Notes under the pieces: model-generated | What the model was told of the DNA's origin: nothing | Seen by the model: only the letters and a program-made list of their open reading frames with translations | The model's database searches: none | Made by a program: the position numbers and the translations under genes | Part shown: in pieces, positions 11,331-23,418 of the stretch | How the letters are laid out: each line of letters begins with the position of its first letter | Position numbering within the stretch: position 1 is the first letter of the stretch | NCBI RefSeq assembly: GCF_910592395.1 | Contig: NC_088317.1 | Coordinates: forward strand, 10,666,001 to 10,730,000 | Source of the DNA: Lineus longissimus | Taxonomy: Eukaryota; Nemertea; Pilidiophora; Heteronemertea; Lineidae | Length of the DNA: 64,000 bases | Reading direction: 5' to 3'

Positions 11331-12352
11331 ATTACTCAATAGTTTTTGCCCTTTTAGGCCTACGTGGTGTCCCAACTAAAATGCTAAGGTAATTCTCTCG
11401 GATTCCAAACTATGGACCAGACATTGTTGTTCGAAGTTCCTTGCCTTTTTGACGCTTTTTAAGGTACTCAAATTTTGAAATTAAACACCCCGTAAAAACC
11501 GGTGGAGTATTTAAGTGGGACACCCCGTATTATTCCGCCGCGGCACTCGTCCGTACAAATGACGCAACCCTATTAGGTCACCTGCGAAACATACAGCAGC
11601 CCCTCTAAAACCTAGGCCTGCCTTCCAAGTTGACAGTCTACTGCTATTGGTCCTTACCATGCTTGTATTGTGATCCTCTACTACGTACCATCATAAAGTG
11701 GGTTTGGCCTGAATATTAGGAACCAGTGGTTTGTCGATGAAAAGACAGTATATTCAAATATAGGCACACAAGTCTCTTTTGAAGGAATGACGGTATTTCA
11801 CTATTTCGAGAATTATAACACAACTAGTTGGTACCCGTCCTACGGACGGGTTGTACTGGTACGGGCATTGTCAATTGAGTATTTCTTTGAACACCCACTG
11901 CCACTACCCCGAGACGTCAAGTTAGCCCAAGGTCTGCTGATTGTCGCACTCCCCGAGACTTCTCACCGAACACACATCCAAATGACCGAAGACAGATATA
12001 GATGCGCGATCCACGGCTGACTCGGAAATGAACACGGGGTGGTTTACCATGTCAAATGGAGTTGTCACAAAATCACCAATATCTGAGCAAAAAACACTTA
12101 AAAACTCGAGAAGATCCCCAAATATTCTTGGTTTCGGTGGTGCAGCCGCAAGATGGCAATGACGGTAACTCACAGTGGAAAAATCACGTCATTCGACCAA
12201 AGGAGTAAGCTGAAATCGGTACCTCAGTTGTCCATGGCCAACTCCGAATTTTATTATAGATACCGCACATGTATCGACAATTATGAAAACTTGACGTTCA
12301 CTGCATGCTCTCAAAATATAGCTTCTTCATAAATAAAAGTCCAATTGACTAC
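11331..12352. other. No gene seen; possible TIR of pogo element near 11516
   Basis: Non-coding. On the minus strand a run reading TACGGGGTGTCCCAC (near 11516-11530) looks like a Tc1/mariner/pogo terminal repeat, and part of it (ACGGGGTGT) recurs about 40 bases inside. No matching end was found on the far side of the truncated transposase, which agrees with its 3' loss. A short perfect hairpin (CCCGTCC..GGACGGG) lies near 11836. Confidence 0.35.
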
Positions 12353-13424
12353 TAATATGTAAAGTCAAGAACTTAGTGAGCCCCCCTTTAGGTCGGGGGA
12401 GCTCCCCCGAACCCCCCTACGAGCATATGTTAAGTGCAAGCTCTAACAACTACAGCTGTTACAATGGGGGGACACCCCCCAAACCCCCCTCCGTCGACAT
12501 AGGTTTTTACCAGTGCGTTGGGGGGAAGCTCCCCCCAACCCCCCCCCCCCCCCCCGGTGGACAGTCAACTAGCCCTTCTGTGTCATACTGCTGGAGGGGG
12601 GGGGGGGGGTGCGATGGGACCATCCATATAGTTCCTTCCGACACATTTTTGTTTTGGTAATGTAGTCCTTATTCACGGGAATCGGGCGTTTCCAGTGATA
12701 TACGACACAAATAGGTTGTCCTCATGCATTCACTTTGGAAACGCATTTTAAAATAGATGTTACGTCCTGTTAATCGGGCACGTCATCATCGCGTACATTT
12801 GGGAAAAACTCCCTAACGAGACCGGAGCAGACGGCTGAAAGTAGTTTAATTATTGGCCGCTAGGGTGCAGAATGTCGCTCACCCGAATTTTTCACGCAAC
12901 TTTTGCTAAATAGAGCTAGTTCTAGTTTGTAATTCATTTTGATACTTCAGATTTGGGCAGAAGACCAATATAACTTAGTCGTCAGTGTGGTTTTAAGCTG
13001 GAAAAACGTATTTGTTTTTCTTAAAGTGCCTTTTTTGGACGGGTGTGTGCGATTGTTTTGTTTTTATGTCACGTGACCTTCATCATGTCGACACAAAATT
13101 GAAATAAACCACCCTTTTCTGTCATTATTTAGGACGCATATTTCTCTAATAAAAATATTAATATAATTGGCCAATTTCTTAGGCATATGATGTAGCGAAT
13201 TCCCATGAAGATTTAAATTAATTTAAATTAATTTCAACAAATGGGATAGCAACCACCACCGGAAGATCGCGGAGAAATCGGTAAACTCAACGGAGTTAAT
13301 TCAGAAAAATACCAAAAAAAATTGTTTGTAGGATATACAATATTTACTCTCTTTATTTCACTTCATTTACACTATATACTCCCGCACACACGTGTATCTT
13401 AAGAGCCCCTCCTAAAGGGGGTCT
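12353..13424. repeat. Tandem unit 1: G/C-run-rich TIR element with 26-bp leader
   Basis: After a 26-base leader starting TAATATGTAAAGTC, the body (12379-13424) begins AGCCCCCCTTTAGG. It ends with a nearly matching inverse, CCTAAAGGGGGTCT. Inside are several paired C and G runs, including about 20 C around 12540 and about 15 G around 12600. No protein-coding gene was recognised. The whole unit, with its leader, is repeated immediately downstream. The inverted tips suggest a MITE-like element that was later duplicated in tandem. Confidence 0.8.
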
Positions 13425-14499
13425 TAATATGTAAAGTCAAGAACTTAGTGAGCCCCCCTTTAGGTCGGGGGAGCTCCCCCGAACCCCCCTACGAGCATAT
13501 GTTAAGTGCAAGCTCTAACAACTACAGCTGTTACAATGGGGGGGACACCCCCCCAAACCCCCCTCCGTCGACATAGGTTTTTACCAGAGCGTTGGGGGGA
13601 AGCTCCCCCCAAACCCCCCCCCCCCCGGTGAACAGTCAACTAGCCCTTCTGTGTCATACTGCTGGAGGGGGGGGGGGGTGCGATGGGACCATCCATATAG
13701 TTCCTTCCGACACATTTTTGTTTTGGTAATGTAATACATTGTGATTGACCTTATTCACGGGAATCGGGCGTTTCCAGTGATATACGACACAAATGGGTTG
13801 TCCTCATGCATTCACTTTCGAAACGCATTTTAAAATAGATGTTACGTCCTGTTAATGGGGCACGTCATCATCGCGTACATTTGGGAAAAACTCCCTAACG
13901 AGACCGGAGCAGACGGCTGAAAGTAGTTTAATTATTGGCCGCTAGGGTACAGAATGTACGTCGCTCACCCGAATTTTTCACGCAACTATAGCTAAATAGA
14001 GCTAGTTCTAGTTTGTGATTCAATTTGATACTTCAGATTTGGGCAGTAGACCAATATAACTTAGTCGTCAGTGTGGTTTTAAGCTGGAAAAACGTATTTG
14101 TTTTTCTTAAAGTGCCTTTTTTGGACGGGTGTGTGCGATTGTTTTGTTTTTATGTCACGTGACCTCGATCATGTCGACACAAAATTGAAATAAACCACCC
14201 TTTTCTGTCATTATTTAGGACGGATATTTCTCTGATAAAAATATTAATATAATTGGCCAATTTCTTAGGCATATGATGTAGCGAATTCCCATGAAGATTT
14301 AAATTAATTTCAACCAATGGGATAGCAACCACCACCGGAAGATCGCGGAGAAATCGGTAAACTCAACGGAGTTAATTCAGAAAAATACCAAAAAAAATTG
14401 TTTGTAGGATATACAATCTCTCTTTATTTCTCATCATTCATTTACATTATCTACTCCCGCACACACGTGTATCTTAAGAGCCCCTCCTAAAGGGGGGCT
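13425..14499. repeat. Tandem unit 2 of the same 1.07-kb element
   Basis: Near-identical second copy including the 26-base leader. The body (13451-14499) has perfect 14-base inverted tips, AGCCCCCCTTTAGG and CCTAAAGGGGGGCT. Differences from unit 1 are few: a 16-base insertion near 13733, shorter C and G runs, and a handful of substitutions. The high identity points to a recent tandem duplication or an assembly duplication. Confidence 0.8.
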
Positions 14500-16675
14500 T
14501 ATAAAATGCAGTGGTAATATTACTGAATCAACATGAACGTCCAGGCCTACTACAATTAATTAGTATCCAATCACAATTCAATTTCAGCTCACTTTACGCA
14601 TGGACATACAGGTACAATTTACACTATACGCATGGTCTGACTCATCCTCGGCACCCAGTGGTTTTCCATATGCTCCAGCTCTCGCTATTACAAACCCCTG
14701 GGGAAATCCATGCCCTTCAGACGGATTGTAGCGGTAGAAAAAAAGCGCCCAATCAGAGCGTCGGTTGTATTTGAGTCTCGGAAATTCGTAAACCACGGAC
14801 CCAGGAATTAATGCTCTCAGATGCACTATCAATTGTATAGTCTTTTGCGCCATAGGGCTCGGGTCCGAGGTAGGTTAGTTAAAATTTCAAAGATGGCGTC
14901 AATCAGCGCCATGAAACGCGTATTTTCATTAGCTGCTATTTTTAGAACATCCGGGTATTTATGAAAATTCTGAATTTTTCAGTGCTGTTCCTTCGTATTG
15001 CGCGCACCCCGCTGCAAATTTATTTCATTACTTAATTAAAACACAATTACACGTCTACACAATGTTTAACAGCATAGAATCGATGACGTATAAAACGATT
15101 TAACGATAGGATTATCTTAAACTTTATTCATATACATTTTATTGTCATATAAAACACTATATATACATACATTACGCACAGTGTATCAGGTTATCAGAAC
15201 AGCCACCCTTCGCTGTCGGTTCTAATGGATTTTCTCAGGGTTTTGTCTGGGACGTAGGAGTATCAAAAACCTGAAGCTCAGGATGGGTCTGACTATAGTT
15301 CGTACAACTCGTTAATATGTACTTGTTTTAACAAACAAATGCTGCAATTTTTGGTCTTCATTGACACACCCTATTTGTGACAACAATCCTGACGACAATG
15401 ACAACGTAAGGTGACCAAGTTTCTCTGAACATGAATCTTTATCTAATCTATTCTAATTCATCTATATCTGCCACTAGTCCAAGAGGCTCGCAATTAGCCA
15501 CTTTTCAATCAATTTACCAAACTATACCGATACAAATATGTATCCGGTCGGAGAGACCATGTCGCAGCCCTTAGCCGGCGGAGGACAAAAAAAACTATAC
15601 GTGGCGGATATTAAAAAAAAAGAATACAATTCACAAATAATTTAATTGACATTATATACACATTACACATTACACATTACACATTACTCACGTAAAGGCC
15701 TCGCGTGCTAGCTTTATAATTAAGCGGAAAATGCGGAATAATGCGGTATGGCGGCGCAGGATGTTCTTGCGTTAAAGATTCGCCATGTTGTTCATGTTGT
15801 GAGTTTTCTTGTTGCGACGTCAAAACGTCGTAACGTCTAAACAATAAAGAAACGCGCAGTCCGCGGCCAACAATAAACACAAACTTCGCGTCACGGATGA
15901 CGTCACATATAATGTCCGTAGATGACGTCATAATACTCATAGCGAGTGCGCATGCGTACTTAGTTTCGGACATACCGCCGCGCGGTGTATTGATCATGGA
16001 CGAATCGTCGCGGCTTCTGAACGAGTCGCCCGTATTTAGAACGGATCGGAACAACGATCATAATTCTCTAATATTGTAATGACGATATTATTTCCGTACT
16101 GTCGATATTATTAATTCCGTTATGTCAATATTATTTCCGTAATCACAATATTATTTTCCGTAATGTTAATATTAATATCGTTATAATATCTGAGTAAGAC
16201 TTTACATGCTAAAGTGCATATTGCAGTATTTTAGAATTTGGTACTGGTACAATTTTGTACTTGTTTGTTCCTATCTTTTCATATTTGGTAATTTTGTTTA
16301 TGGTGTAAATAGAAGTTTACCAGAGTTGATGAGTTTGCCAGAGTTAAATAAGTTAGAGTTACTAAGTTACAAGTTTGAATATTTTAAGTCAGAGTTTGAA
16401 AGCTCCTGAGCTACTTTACAGTAATTGGTTTTTTTACTGTGTACCAGTATTTCAGTCTAAGTGGAGACAGTAATTCTAAGCTTGTCTAAGCGCTGTGTTT
16501 AAATAGTGAATAAAAGTGAAGGACATTATTGTGAAACTGTGCTTTTGAATAGTACAATTTTGAGGTCATAATACTCTGCTGAAGTTTTAAAAAGACATTC
16601 GTAATAGACATTTGAAGGACAACTGGACTGATATTTTTGCAGAGCAGAGTTTATTGTTTGATAGTGGTTACTCTT
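14500..16675. other. No assignable gene; AT-rich and short repeats
   Basis: About 2.2 kb with no recognised gene. It holds a short direct repeat (acacatt, about four copies at 15657-15687) and several 'aatattatttccgt'-like repeats at 16084-16170. A 125-residue minus-strand frame (16054-15677) has no family features and is probably chance. The end near 16676 may be the 3' part of an older gypsy copy, because a polypurine tract follows. Confidence 0.4.
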
Positions 16676-16691
16676 CTAAAAGGGGAGGGGT
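16676..16691 (+). other. Polypurine tract next to LTR
   Basis: A purine run (aaaaggggagggg) ends directly at the TG of the LTR. In LTR retrotransposons this primes plus-strand DNA synthesis and lies before the 3' LTR. Its presence before an LTR that is followed by a leader and gag suggests head-to-tail elements sharing one LTR, or an old upstream copy. Confidence 0.5.
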
Positions 16692-16835
16692 TGTAGTGTT
16701 TAGCGCTCCATATATTTGTCACTGTGTAGCTCATTGAGAGTCCGCTAGGGGCGACAAAATAAAACATGTCATCTAATTTGTTATCATGAATATTCGTCCG
16801 AGTTGAATCTGTCGAATCCCGCTTAAATGTAGCAC
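16692..16835 (+). repeat. Short Ty3/gypsy-type LTR
   Basis: About 144 bases from TGTAGTG to the CA of 'gtagca', bounded upstream by a polypurine tract. Downstream 'aagtggcgacgagg' looks like the primer-binding region used by many gypsy elements. The second LTR was not found in the window, so the exact ends are inferred from these signals. Confidence 0.55.
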
Positions 16836-17402
16836 AAAGTGGCGACGAGGCAAATAATCTAAAAGACTAAGAACTGTAGTTTAAATACGCCCGATTATTT
16901 CGCCCTGATAAGTACGGTAAACGTGGTAAAACAGAACTTTAAAACTGTAAATAATTGCAGTGAAAATCGACCTGGCGCCGTTGCCCATATTCGGTGTATC
17001 ATGTAGGAGCCAGTTTTCGCGGGTCTTATCACTAAGTGCAGATTTACTAGCTTCCAGCGATTCCATACACGCAAAAGCTTATTTATAACGAAATTTGAGA
17101 TCAATAACGAAATATCTGGGGTGCTGCGTGGATGTTTTAAGCGTGAATTAATCTTGAAATCGCTCACTGAAAGATCGATGCAGACCAAAACAAATCCGAA
17201 GCGGCTCCCCCATTTTCGCGGGTATTGCGCATGCGCGACTGATTGTTGTGTTTCTGTGTAGTGTGCATGATCCGAGGTATTGACCCAGTGTTTTGAACGT
17301 AATTAGAGAATTGCTTGCCTGTTTAGGACGCATTTTGGGCGCTTTCTTTGCGGAACGAAATGAAAATCAAAAATCAGAAAATTTCTTCTCTGGAAACGAA
17401 GT
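16836..17402 (+). other. Gypsy leader between LTR and gag
   Basis: Starts with the presumed primer-binding site (tggcgacgagg at about 16840). It contains no long frame and ends with an in-frame stop shortly before the gag-like frame. In these elements this stretch usually carries packaging signals. Confidence 0.45.
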
Positions 17403-18042
17403 GACGCGCGAGAAAACGGGAAAAAACGGGTTTTCGCGAAATTGGGGATGACTCGAAATTGGAGAGCAGCACCATACATGGGGATGCATGCAGTGTGGGG
17501 CCACGCTGGAAGCGATGGAAGAAGACTTTCCAGTATTACGTTGATGGAAAAGGGGTCACGCAAGCGGCCCAAAAGACGGCCCTGCTCCTTCACTCGGCTG
17601 GTATGGACGTGCAGGATATATTCGAAACTTTAGATGATGTGGCTGCACCAGCTGGTTTGGAAGAAGACACCGAGTATTTGCAGGCATCTCGTAAATTAGA
17701 TGCATACTTTGCACCCAAGATGAACACTCCGTATGAGAGACATGTATTTAGGTCTATGAGACAGGAAAACCAAGAAACTGTTGATCAATATTTCGCAAGG
17801 TTGAAAACCCAAGCATTGAACTGTAATTTTGGTGATGCTGATCACGTCAATGAGCAACTGAGGGACCAGATCATCGATACGTGTAAATCGTCGCATTTAC
17901 GTCGTAAGCTACTGCAGAAAGGCGCAGACCTGACGCTAAAGGTTCTTTTGGAGACAGCTAGGGCGATGGAAGCCGTTGATTTGCAATCAAAGGGGGTGGA
18001 GTCCAACTCGAAATCTGCTGGAAACGCCAGTAGTAGCCGTAG

Positions 18043-18788
18043 TATGGGCGGTTATTACCGCAAATAAAGACAAACCAAAGCAAAGACACTTGTGTAGCAT
18101 ATCAAGGACACGTAGATTGATACTCCTGGGCGGTTATTACCGCAAATAAAGACAAACCAAAGCAAAGACACTAGTGTAGCATATCAAGGACACGTAGATT
18201 GATACTCCTATGTGTGCCACATCAAAGACATCTGGACCATACACCACGTCAAAGATAACGATGCGAAGTCAACAGGCGGCGCCACTGTAGATTGCTGGCG
18301 GCCGTACGCTGCCTGTTGACGTTGTTGTTATTTGCCACCTCTCTCCTATGGCAAGCCGTTTGCTTCAAAAAGTCGAAATGATTTTTTTTCTAGTCGAAAT
18401 GATTTTTTTCTAGTCAATATATTTTTTTTCAAGTCAAGAAAAAAAATTTGAAATTAATTTTTTTTTTCAAGTCGAGATATTTATTTTTCTTCTCATTTAA
18501 CTTATTGAAGTTGAATCAAATAATAAAAATTTCACTGCGAGAAAAAAATGATTATAAAAATAAAAATAGTCGCTTCTATCAACAAAAACCTATAGTTGTC
18601 GAAATCGTTTTTACTTTTCCCAAGACGGTGGCGCCGCCTGTTGACTTCGCATCGTTATCTTTGATGTGGTGTATGGTCCAGATGTCTTTGATGTGGCACA
18701 CATAGGAGTATCAATCTACGTGTCCTTGATATGCTACACAAGTGTCTTTGCTTTGGTTTGTCTTTATTTGCGGTAATAACCGCCCATA
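18043..18788. mobile_element. Non-autonomous TIR element, 6-bp TSD CCGTAG
   Basis: Inverted terminal repeats of about 160 bp start TATGGGCGGTTATTACCGC. They are flanked by CCGTAG at 18037-18042 and 18789-18794. The left terminal repeat is duplicated in tandem (second copy from about 18128). The core contains a piece (18347-18570) of the other 6-bp-TSD element seen at 3592. No transposase is encoded. The shared TATGG tips, TSD length and left-end duplication suggest the same superfamily as the 3592 element. Confidence 0.85.
18347..18570 (+). repeat. Fragment of the TATGGCAAG element
   Basis: Starts TATGGCAAGCCGTTTGCTTC and follows the left part of the 3592-5007 element closely, including its 'agtcgaaatgatttttt' repeats, then stops near 18570. 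Only one end is present, so this is a half element carried inside 18043-18788. Confidence 0.8.
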
Positions 18789-19200
18789 CCGTAGCAGTGA
18801 GGTGAACTACGTGTCAAACGGAAATAACAAACGTGATCGGAAATCGTTCAAATCAGCTGCTAGTGCTAAAAGCGGCAAAACCTGTTACAGGTGCGGCAAA
18901 GAAGGACACTTTTCGAAGAATCCAGAATGTCCGGCGCATGGCGCTACTTGTACGAAATGTGGTTTCGAAGGACACTTTGCTACTGTTTGTATAACGAAGT
19001 CTGGGAATTCCAAGTTGGGAAAATCCGGAATAGGCGGGAAAAGTTCGAAATTCCCCGCCAGGAAGTCCCAGTTCAAAAAGAAAACGTCTGACAAATCGAG
19101 ATTTGTTGCTGAGGATGAGGCTGAAAGTGACAGCGATTATGGTTTCGCCATAACAAGTGGAAATGCTCATGACAATGGGACAATCGATATCATAACTTGA

Positions 19201-20753
19201 GTTGAGTGGGTTATTCTGTAATTTGGAATTACCCAGGTACACTATAAAAAAAAACGGAAGAATTCACAGAAATATTTTTACATGGTTCTGTAAATCAACA
19301 ATTTGCCGTGATTTAACCGTGCTTTTTGGTGAATTTAAAGAAACAGCAGTGAATTTAGAAAATTCCTACCTAATCCCCGGACCTAATCTTATCAACTTTG
19401 CTGTAAATTTACAGATTGCACAAAACTGTATCAGTAAAATCAAATTAAACTTGTGAAAATACAGAAAGTTTGTAAATGAGTATCTTTTCAGTCACTAAAA
19501 TCACTGTATGATTTACCGTTAAAGGACCAGTATGGTAACTAAGGGCAATATTACCAAGCCTTCGGCTGTCAAGTCACCTCCTATTCTGCACTAACAGTTT
19601 TCATCACCAAAAAACACAAAAAATTCAAAAATTCAAAAACTGACGAAAATATTGACGTTTCTCTCTCCGATGTTGTGTCCGAGTCAGCCTCAACGCATTG
19701 ATCATCTGCCTATGAACCGATGCACTGTAAGGTGCTGTCTGGAGCCTGGAAACTACAATCGGGTGTCATCGATGACGTCCGATTGTAGGTGCGACACCCC
19801 GCTCATACTGCGACGTGAATTGAAATGACGTTACGTCGTAATAGCGGGGTGACGTAAACTCGGACTTCGGCGTGCACTGACGTCTTTCGCGCCAGAACTT
19901 GTACTTGAACTTGTAAAAATAATTAAAAACGCGTTTTTATACTATTTGAGAGTAAATTTTTTTGAAAAACGTCAGGAAGTATGCTTTCTTAATGAAAAAA
20001 GAGAAGATGAACCATACTGAAATAATAATTAAAGAACTCCTTTAAAACAGGTAAGCAGTAATTTTAGATCATTTCGAAAGCGCGGGCCGCGCATGCGCCT
20101 TGAATACATCCTCTGGAAACGTGTCGCTGTCACGATCTGAGTTAAGCAGTAAAAATTGAACAATTTCCCACGTTTAACACACAATTGTGATATGTTGCTG
20201 CGACATACGTAAAGTGCATAAGTTAGTCGTAAGGTTGAACGCATAATTTCGAGTTGATAACTTGATTTGTTTGCATGAATGAGCTCGGAATGTGTGTCGC
20301 CGCCGCCGGTGTACACGTGCAAACGTGGTGTTATCATGCATGGTCATTGATGGATATGCTGCTGCACAGATCAGATGGGGAAGCTAGTAGTAGGCCTATA
20401 GGGTTGGCAGTTGCTTTCATAATGTGTAGCTATGCCTACTTAGGTAAAGGCTAGGCCTACATGCTGTAGGGCCTACATCCTTCTAGCTAAGATCCTGACC
20501 GTTAGTTGGCGTTGATGGGATTGTTAGATGTTAGATGGCATTTTGAGCACTGTCATGGTGTAACACTGCTGGCTGTCGCTCATTATATCCATGTCTTTGG
20601 CTCATAATGCGCCAGCAAGCAGTATGTCACAACACAACAGAGTAATTATTATATTCTTACTTTCAGATCCTGGCTCTGAGTGTATGCTCTTACAACTGCT
20701 GTCTCTCCGTCAGTCCACTGGTAAGCTGCTATCTTATTTTTCTATGATCAATC
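19201..20753. other. No gene seen
   Basis: Non-coding between the gypsy gag and the zinc-finger transposon gene. Short inverted words (gtaaatttacag, near 19400) hint at a small AT-rich MITE, but the ends could not be fixed. Part near 20400-20470 is rich in 'taggcctac' strings. Confidence 0.4.
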
Positions 20754-22788
20754 ATGTACAAATGCCATCATTGCCATTATAAGTCCAATTCACCAAAGAA
20801 TTACAGGCATCATTACTCACTGCACAGTCATTTAAACCGCTCAGATTTTCCATGTGGAGTTCCAGGTTGTCGTAGGTTCTTTAGAGTATATATTATCAGA
20901 CCTTCAATACTCATTTAACAAAAGATCATCCTGAATTCAGAAATAAGTGTAAGGATAGGCTACATACGGGTCCTCCTCTCAGGACGCCAAGTCAGAGAAA
21001 CCAGGAGAATGAGATGAACGACCAGATTGATAGGAATCTTACTTGCCATCATTGCAAGAAAATATGTGATAGTTTTGCTTTGCTAGTCAGTCATGTTCGC
21101 AATCATATTGCTGATGGTGTTGAGATGAAATGCCCTTATGGCTGTGATGTGAGGTACAAAGTGAAGTCTTCCTTCACATGCCATTTGTCACGTCATCATA
21201 CTATCAAAAACAAGGTTCTTGATAGTGGGACCAGTGATCCTGGTGAAGGTGAAAGTCATGCAGCTGTTGATGATACTGCGTTCATCATTCATGATCAGCA
21301 TCTGAACAATGGTGACAATCTGGAACATGATGACAACATTGACGTGACTGAGCAGCCGCCCAGCCCGGATGATGATTTCCAAAGTGAAACGGCTGATGAG
21401 GAATCTTTAACTCAGGATGCATTTCTTGAAAACATTGCTCTGTTCTATCTAAAATTGGAATCAAAGTTCCACCTTCCTCAGACAGTTGTTCAAGAAATCA
21501 TTTCAAGTATTAGTGGGTTCTATGATATTGGCCGACAGGAATTGTTGTCACAATTAAAGAAGTCCCTTCTCGATGAAGGAATTCCCCAAGAATCTGTAGA
21601 AGGCATCATTCATGAGGTGTTTGATAATGATTACTTTCAAAGCGTCCACAGTACTGACGGTCCCTTGCGAACAGATTACTGTAGAAAAAAATTCTACAGA
21701 GACAAATTTGATTTTGTTGCCCCTGTGTCTGTCAGGTTAGGTAGAGATGGCAATAACGTCGAGCGACATTATCAGTATGTGCCCATTAAAGAGACAATAG
21801 AGGCATTTTTTAGATATAAATCGGTGCAAAAGCAGTATGAAACTCAACATGTCTCTGAACCTGGAATATACTCAGATTTCATGGATGGGGAGATTTTCCA
21901 ACAGCATGGCCTGTTTGGCAGTGATCCTGATGCAGTGGTTCTGTTTATTTATCAAGATGCCTTTGAAGTGGTTAACCCATTAGGATCTGCCCGTAACAAA
22001 CATAAGATTCTGGCAGTATATCTAACTTTTGGGCACCTTTTTCCTCTTTGTCGCTCAAAGCCAAAGGTTGAACCAATGCAGCTGGTGCTGCTCAGTGCTC
22101 TGTCGAGAGAAAGATTTCAAGTATTTTGGTACGGAGAAAATATTTGAGAAGCTTGTGGCTGATCTAAAAGACATTGAGGAACGTGGAGTTACGGTACATG
22201 GCAAGAAAAATGTATTGGCATCATTGCTCTTCATTTTGGGTGACAATTTAGGCAGTCACTGCTTAGGGGGATTTTCGGAAAACTTTTCCACCCACCCTTT
22301 CATTTGTCGATATTGTGAGATAAGACGAGTCGAATTTAGTGAAGATGAACTTTTCGTTTCTGAACAGAGAACACCTGAAAATTATTCAGAAGCAGTTGAA
22401 TACTTGCAGGAAACCGAGGAAGTGTCTTACAAAGGAATTCGGTTTTCTTCACCCTTCAATTGTCTGAAATTCTTTCACGTCTGCCAGCCTGGTCTACCTC
22501 CCTGCTTGGGACACGACCTTTTTGAAGGGATTGTCAGGTATGACTTAGCATTACTGATAAAAGACCTTGTAAAGAAAAAGTGGTTCACATATGATTTCTT
22601 GAACAGATCTATTCGGGTAACTAAACTGAAAGGTTTCGATGACAGAGACAAGCCACCAGAGTTGGCCAACCAAGCAGATAAACTTATTGGTCATGCTGCA
22701 CAGAACTGGTGTCTACTTAGAAATCTGCCATTGTTCTTACATGGCAAGATAGTGAACAGTGAAGATGAAACTTGGCTATTGATTAAGG

Positions 22789-22954
22789 AATTGAACCCGA
22801 GGCGGAGGACCTTGGTTGAGTTACCAAGACACTCTTGGGTGGAGCTAAAATACAGTCCAAACCCGAGCCGACAGGCGAGGGTTTGGACGAAATTTTAGCT
22901 CCACCCGAGAGTGTCTTGGTAACTCAACCAAGGTCCGAAGCCGAGGGTTCAATT
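22789..22954. mobile_element. Foldback (hairpin) element in the zinc-finger gene
   Basis: Two arms of about 78 bp are near-perfect inverses around 22866, with tips AATTGAACCC and GGGTTCAATT. They interrupt the transposon-type gene exactly after its KEL codons (22793). The lost continuation (RQIVELV) resumes at about 23427. Confidence 0.8.
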
Positions 22955-22956
22955 TC

Positions 22957-23418
22957 TATTCTAAAATACCTCAAACTTAAAAAGATAGGCCACGAAATAA
23001 CTTGAATATGTGCGAATTTGGCAAATTCCATCCATCGCCTGCCCGGAACGCCGGTAGCGCCGTTGTTTACATTATGTTACGGCAGCGCGTATAGGAAGTC
23101 CGGATCGGCTCGCTCAAGTGATGCTAAAATCCGCGCAAATGGGCTATTTGGAGCGTTTTTCTCAGCAAATATGTGTAGTGCTCATTAAAAAACTTAGGGT
23201 GGTTGATGCTTCCTTGGCTGATTTGTGTTTGAAGCAGTGTTTTGAGAGCCTCAAACTTCTGAAGTGAGCTGTGTGCATGATTTCCACATTTTAGTGCAAC
23301 CCGAGGGAACTTTGGTAGAGCATCTTGGTTGCGTGTCCAAAACACTCCACTCTCAGAACGAGGCTTATGCATTTTCCATTTAAAAGTTGACTTTACGGTA
23401 CCAAGGTATTTTAGAATA
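22957..23418. mobile_element. Small TIR element beside the foldback
   Basis: About 462 bp with 14-base inverted tips TATTCTAAAATACC and GGTATTTTAGAATA. It lies directly next to the foldback element, in the same coding gap. No coding function was recognised and no clear target duplication was found, so the order of the two insertions is not settled. Confidence 0.6.

Larger units (their letters stand above)
17403..19200 (+). pseudogene. Ty3/gypsy gag split by a transposon; pol missing
   Basis: Left half, up to 18067: GPRWKRWKKTFQYYVD, then an alpha-helical gag capsid region with QASRKLDAYFAPK, RHVFRSMRQENQETVDQYFA and CNFGDADHVNEQLRDQI. This is characteristic of gypsy (Mag-like) Gag. Right half, from 18795: two CCHC zinc knuckles, CYRCGKEGHFSKNPEC and CTKCGFEGHFATVC, then a basic/acidic tail and a TGA at 19198. 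The halves are separated by an element at 18043-18788. Taking out that element and one CCGTAG joins them in frame. The true start is unclear because no ATG opens the frame after the in-frame stop near 17402. No protease or reverse transcriptase follows after about 19240, so the copy is truncated 3'. Confidence 0.85.

Noticed and set aside
12376-12660. Proline-rich frame in the tandem element
   Set aside because: It arises from C and G runs, is not conserved in frame in the second copy, and has no domain.
15677-16054. Minus-strand 125-residue frame
   Set aside because: No domain, splice or repeat support.
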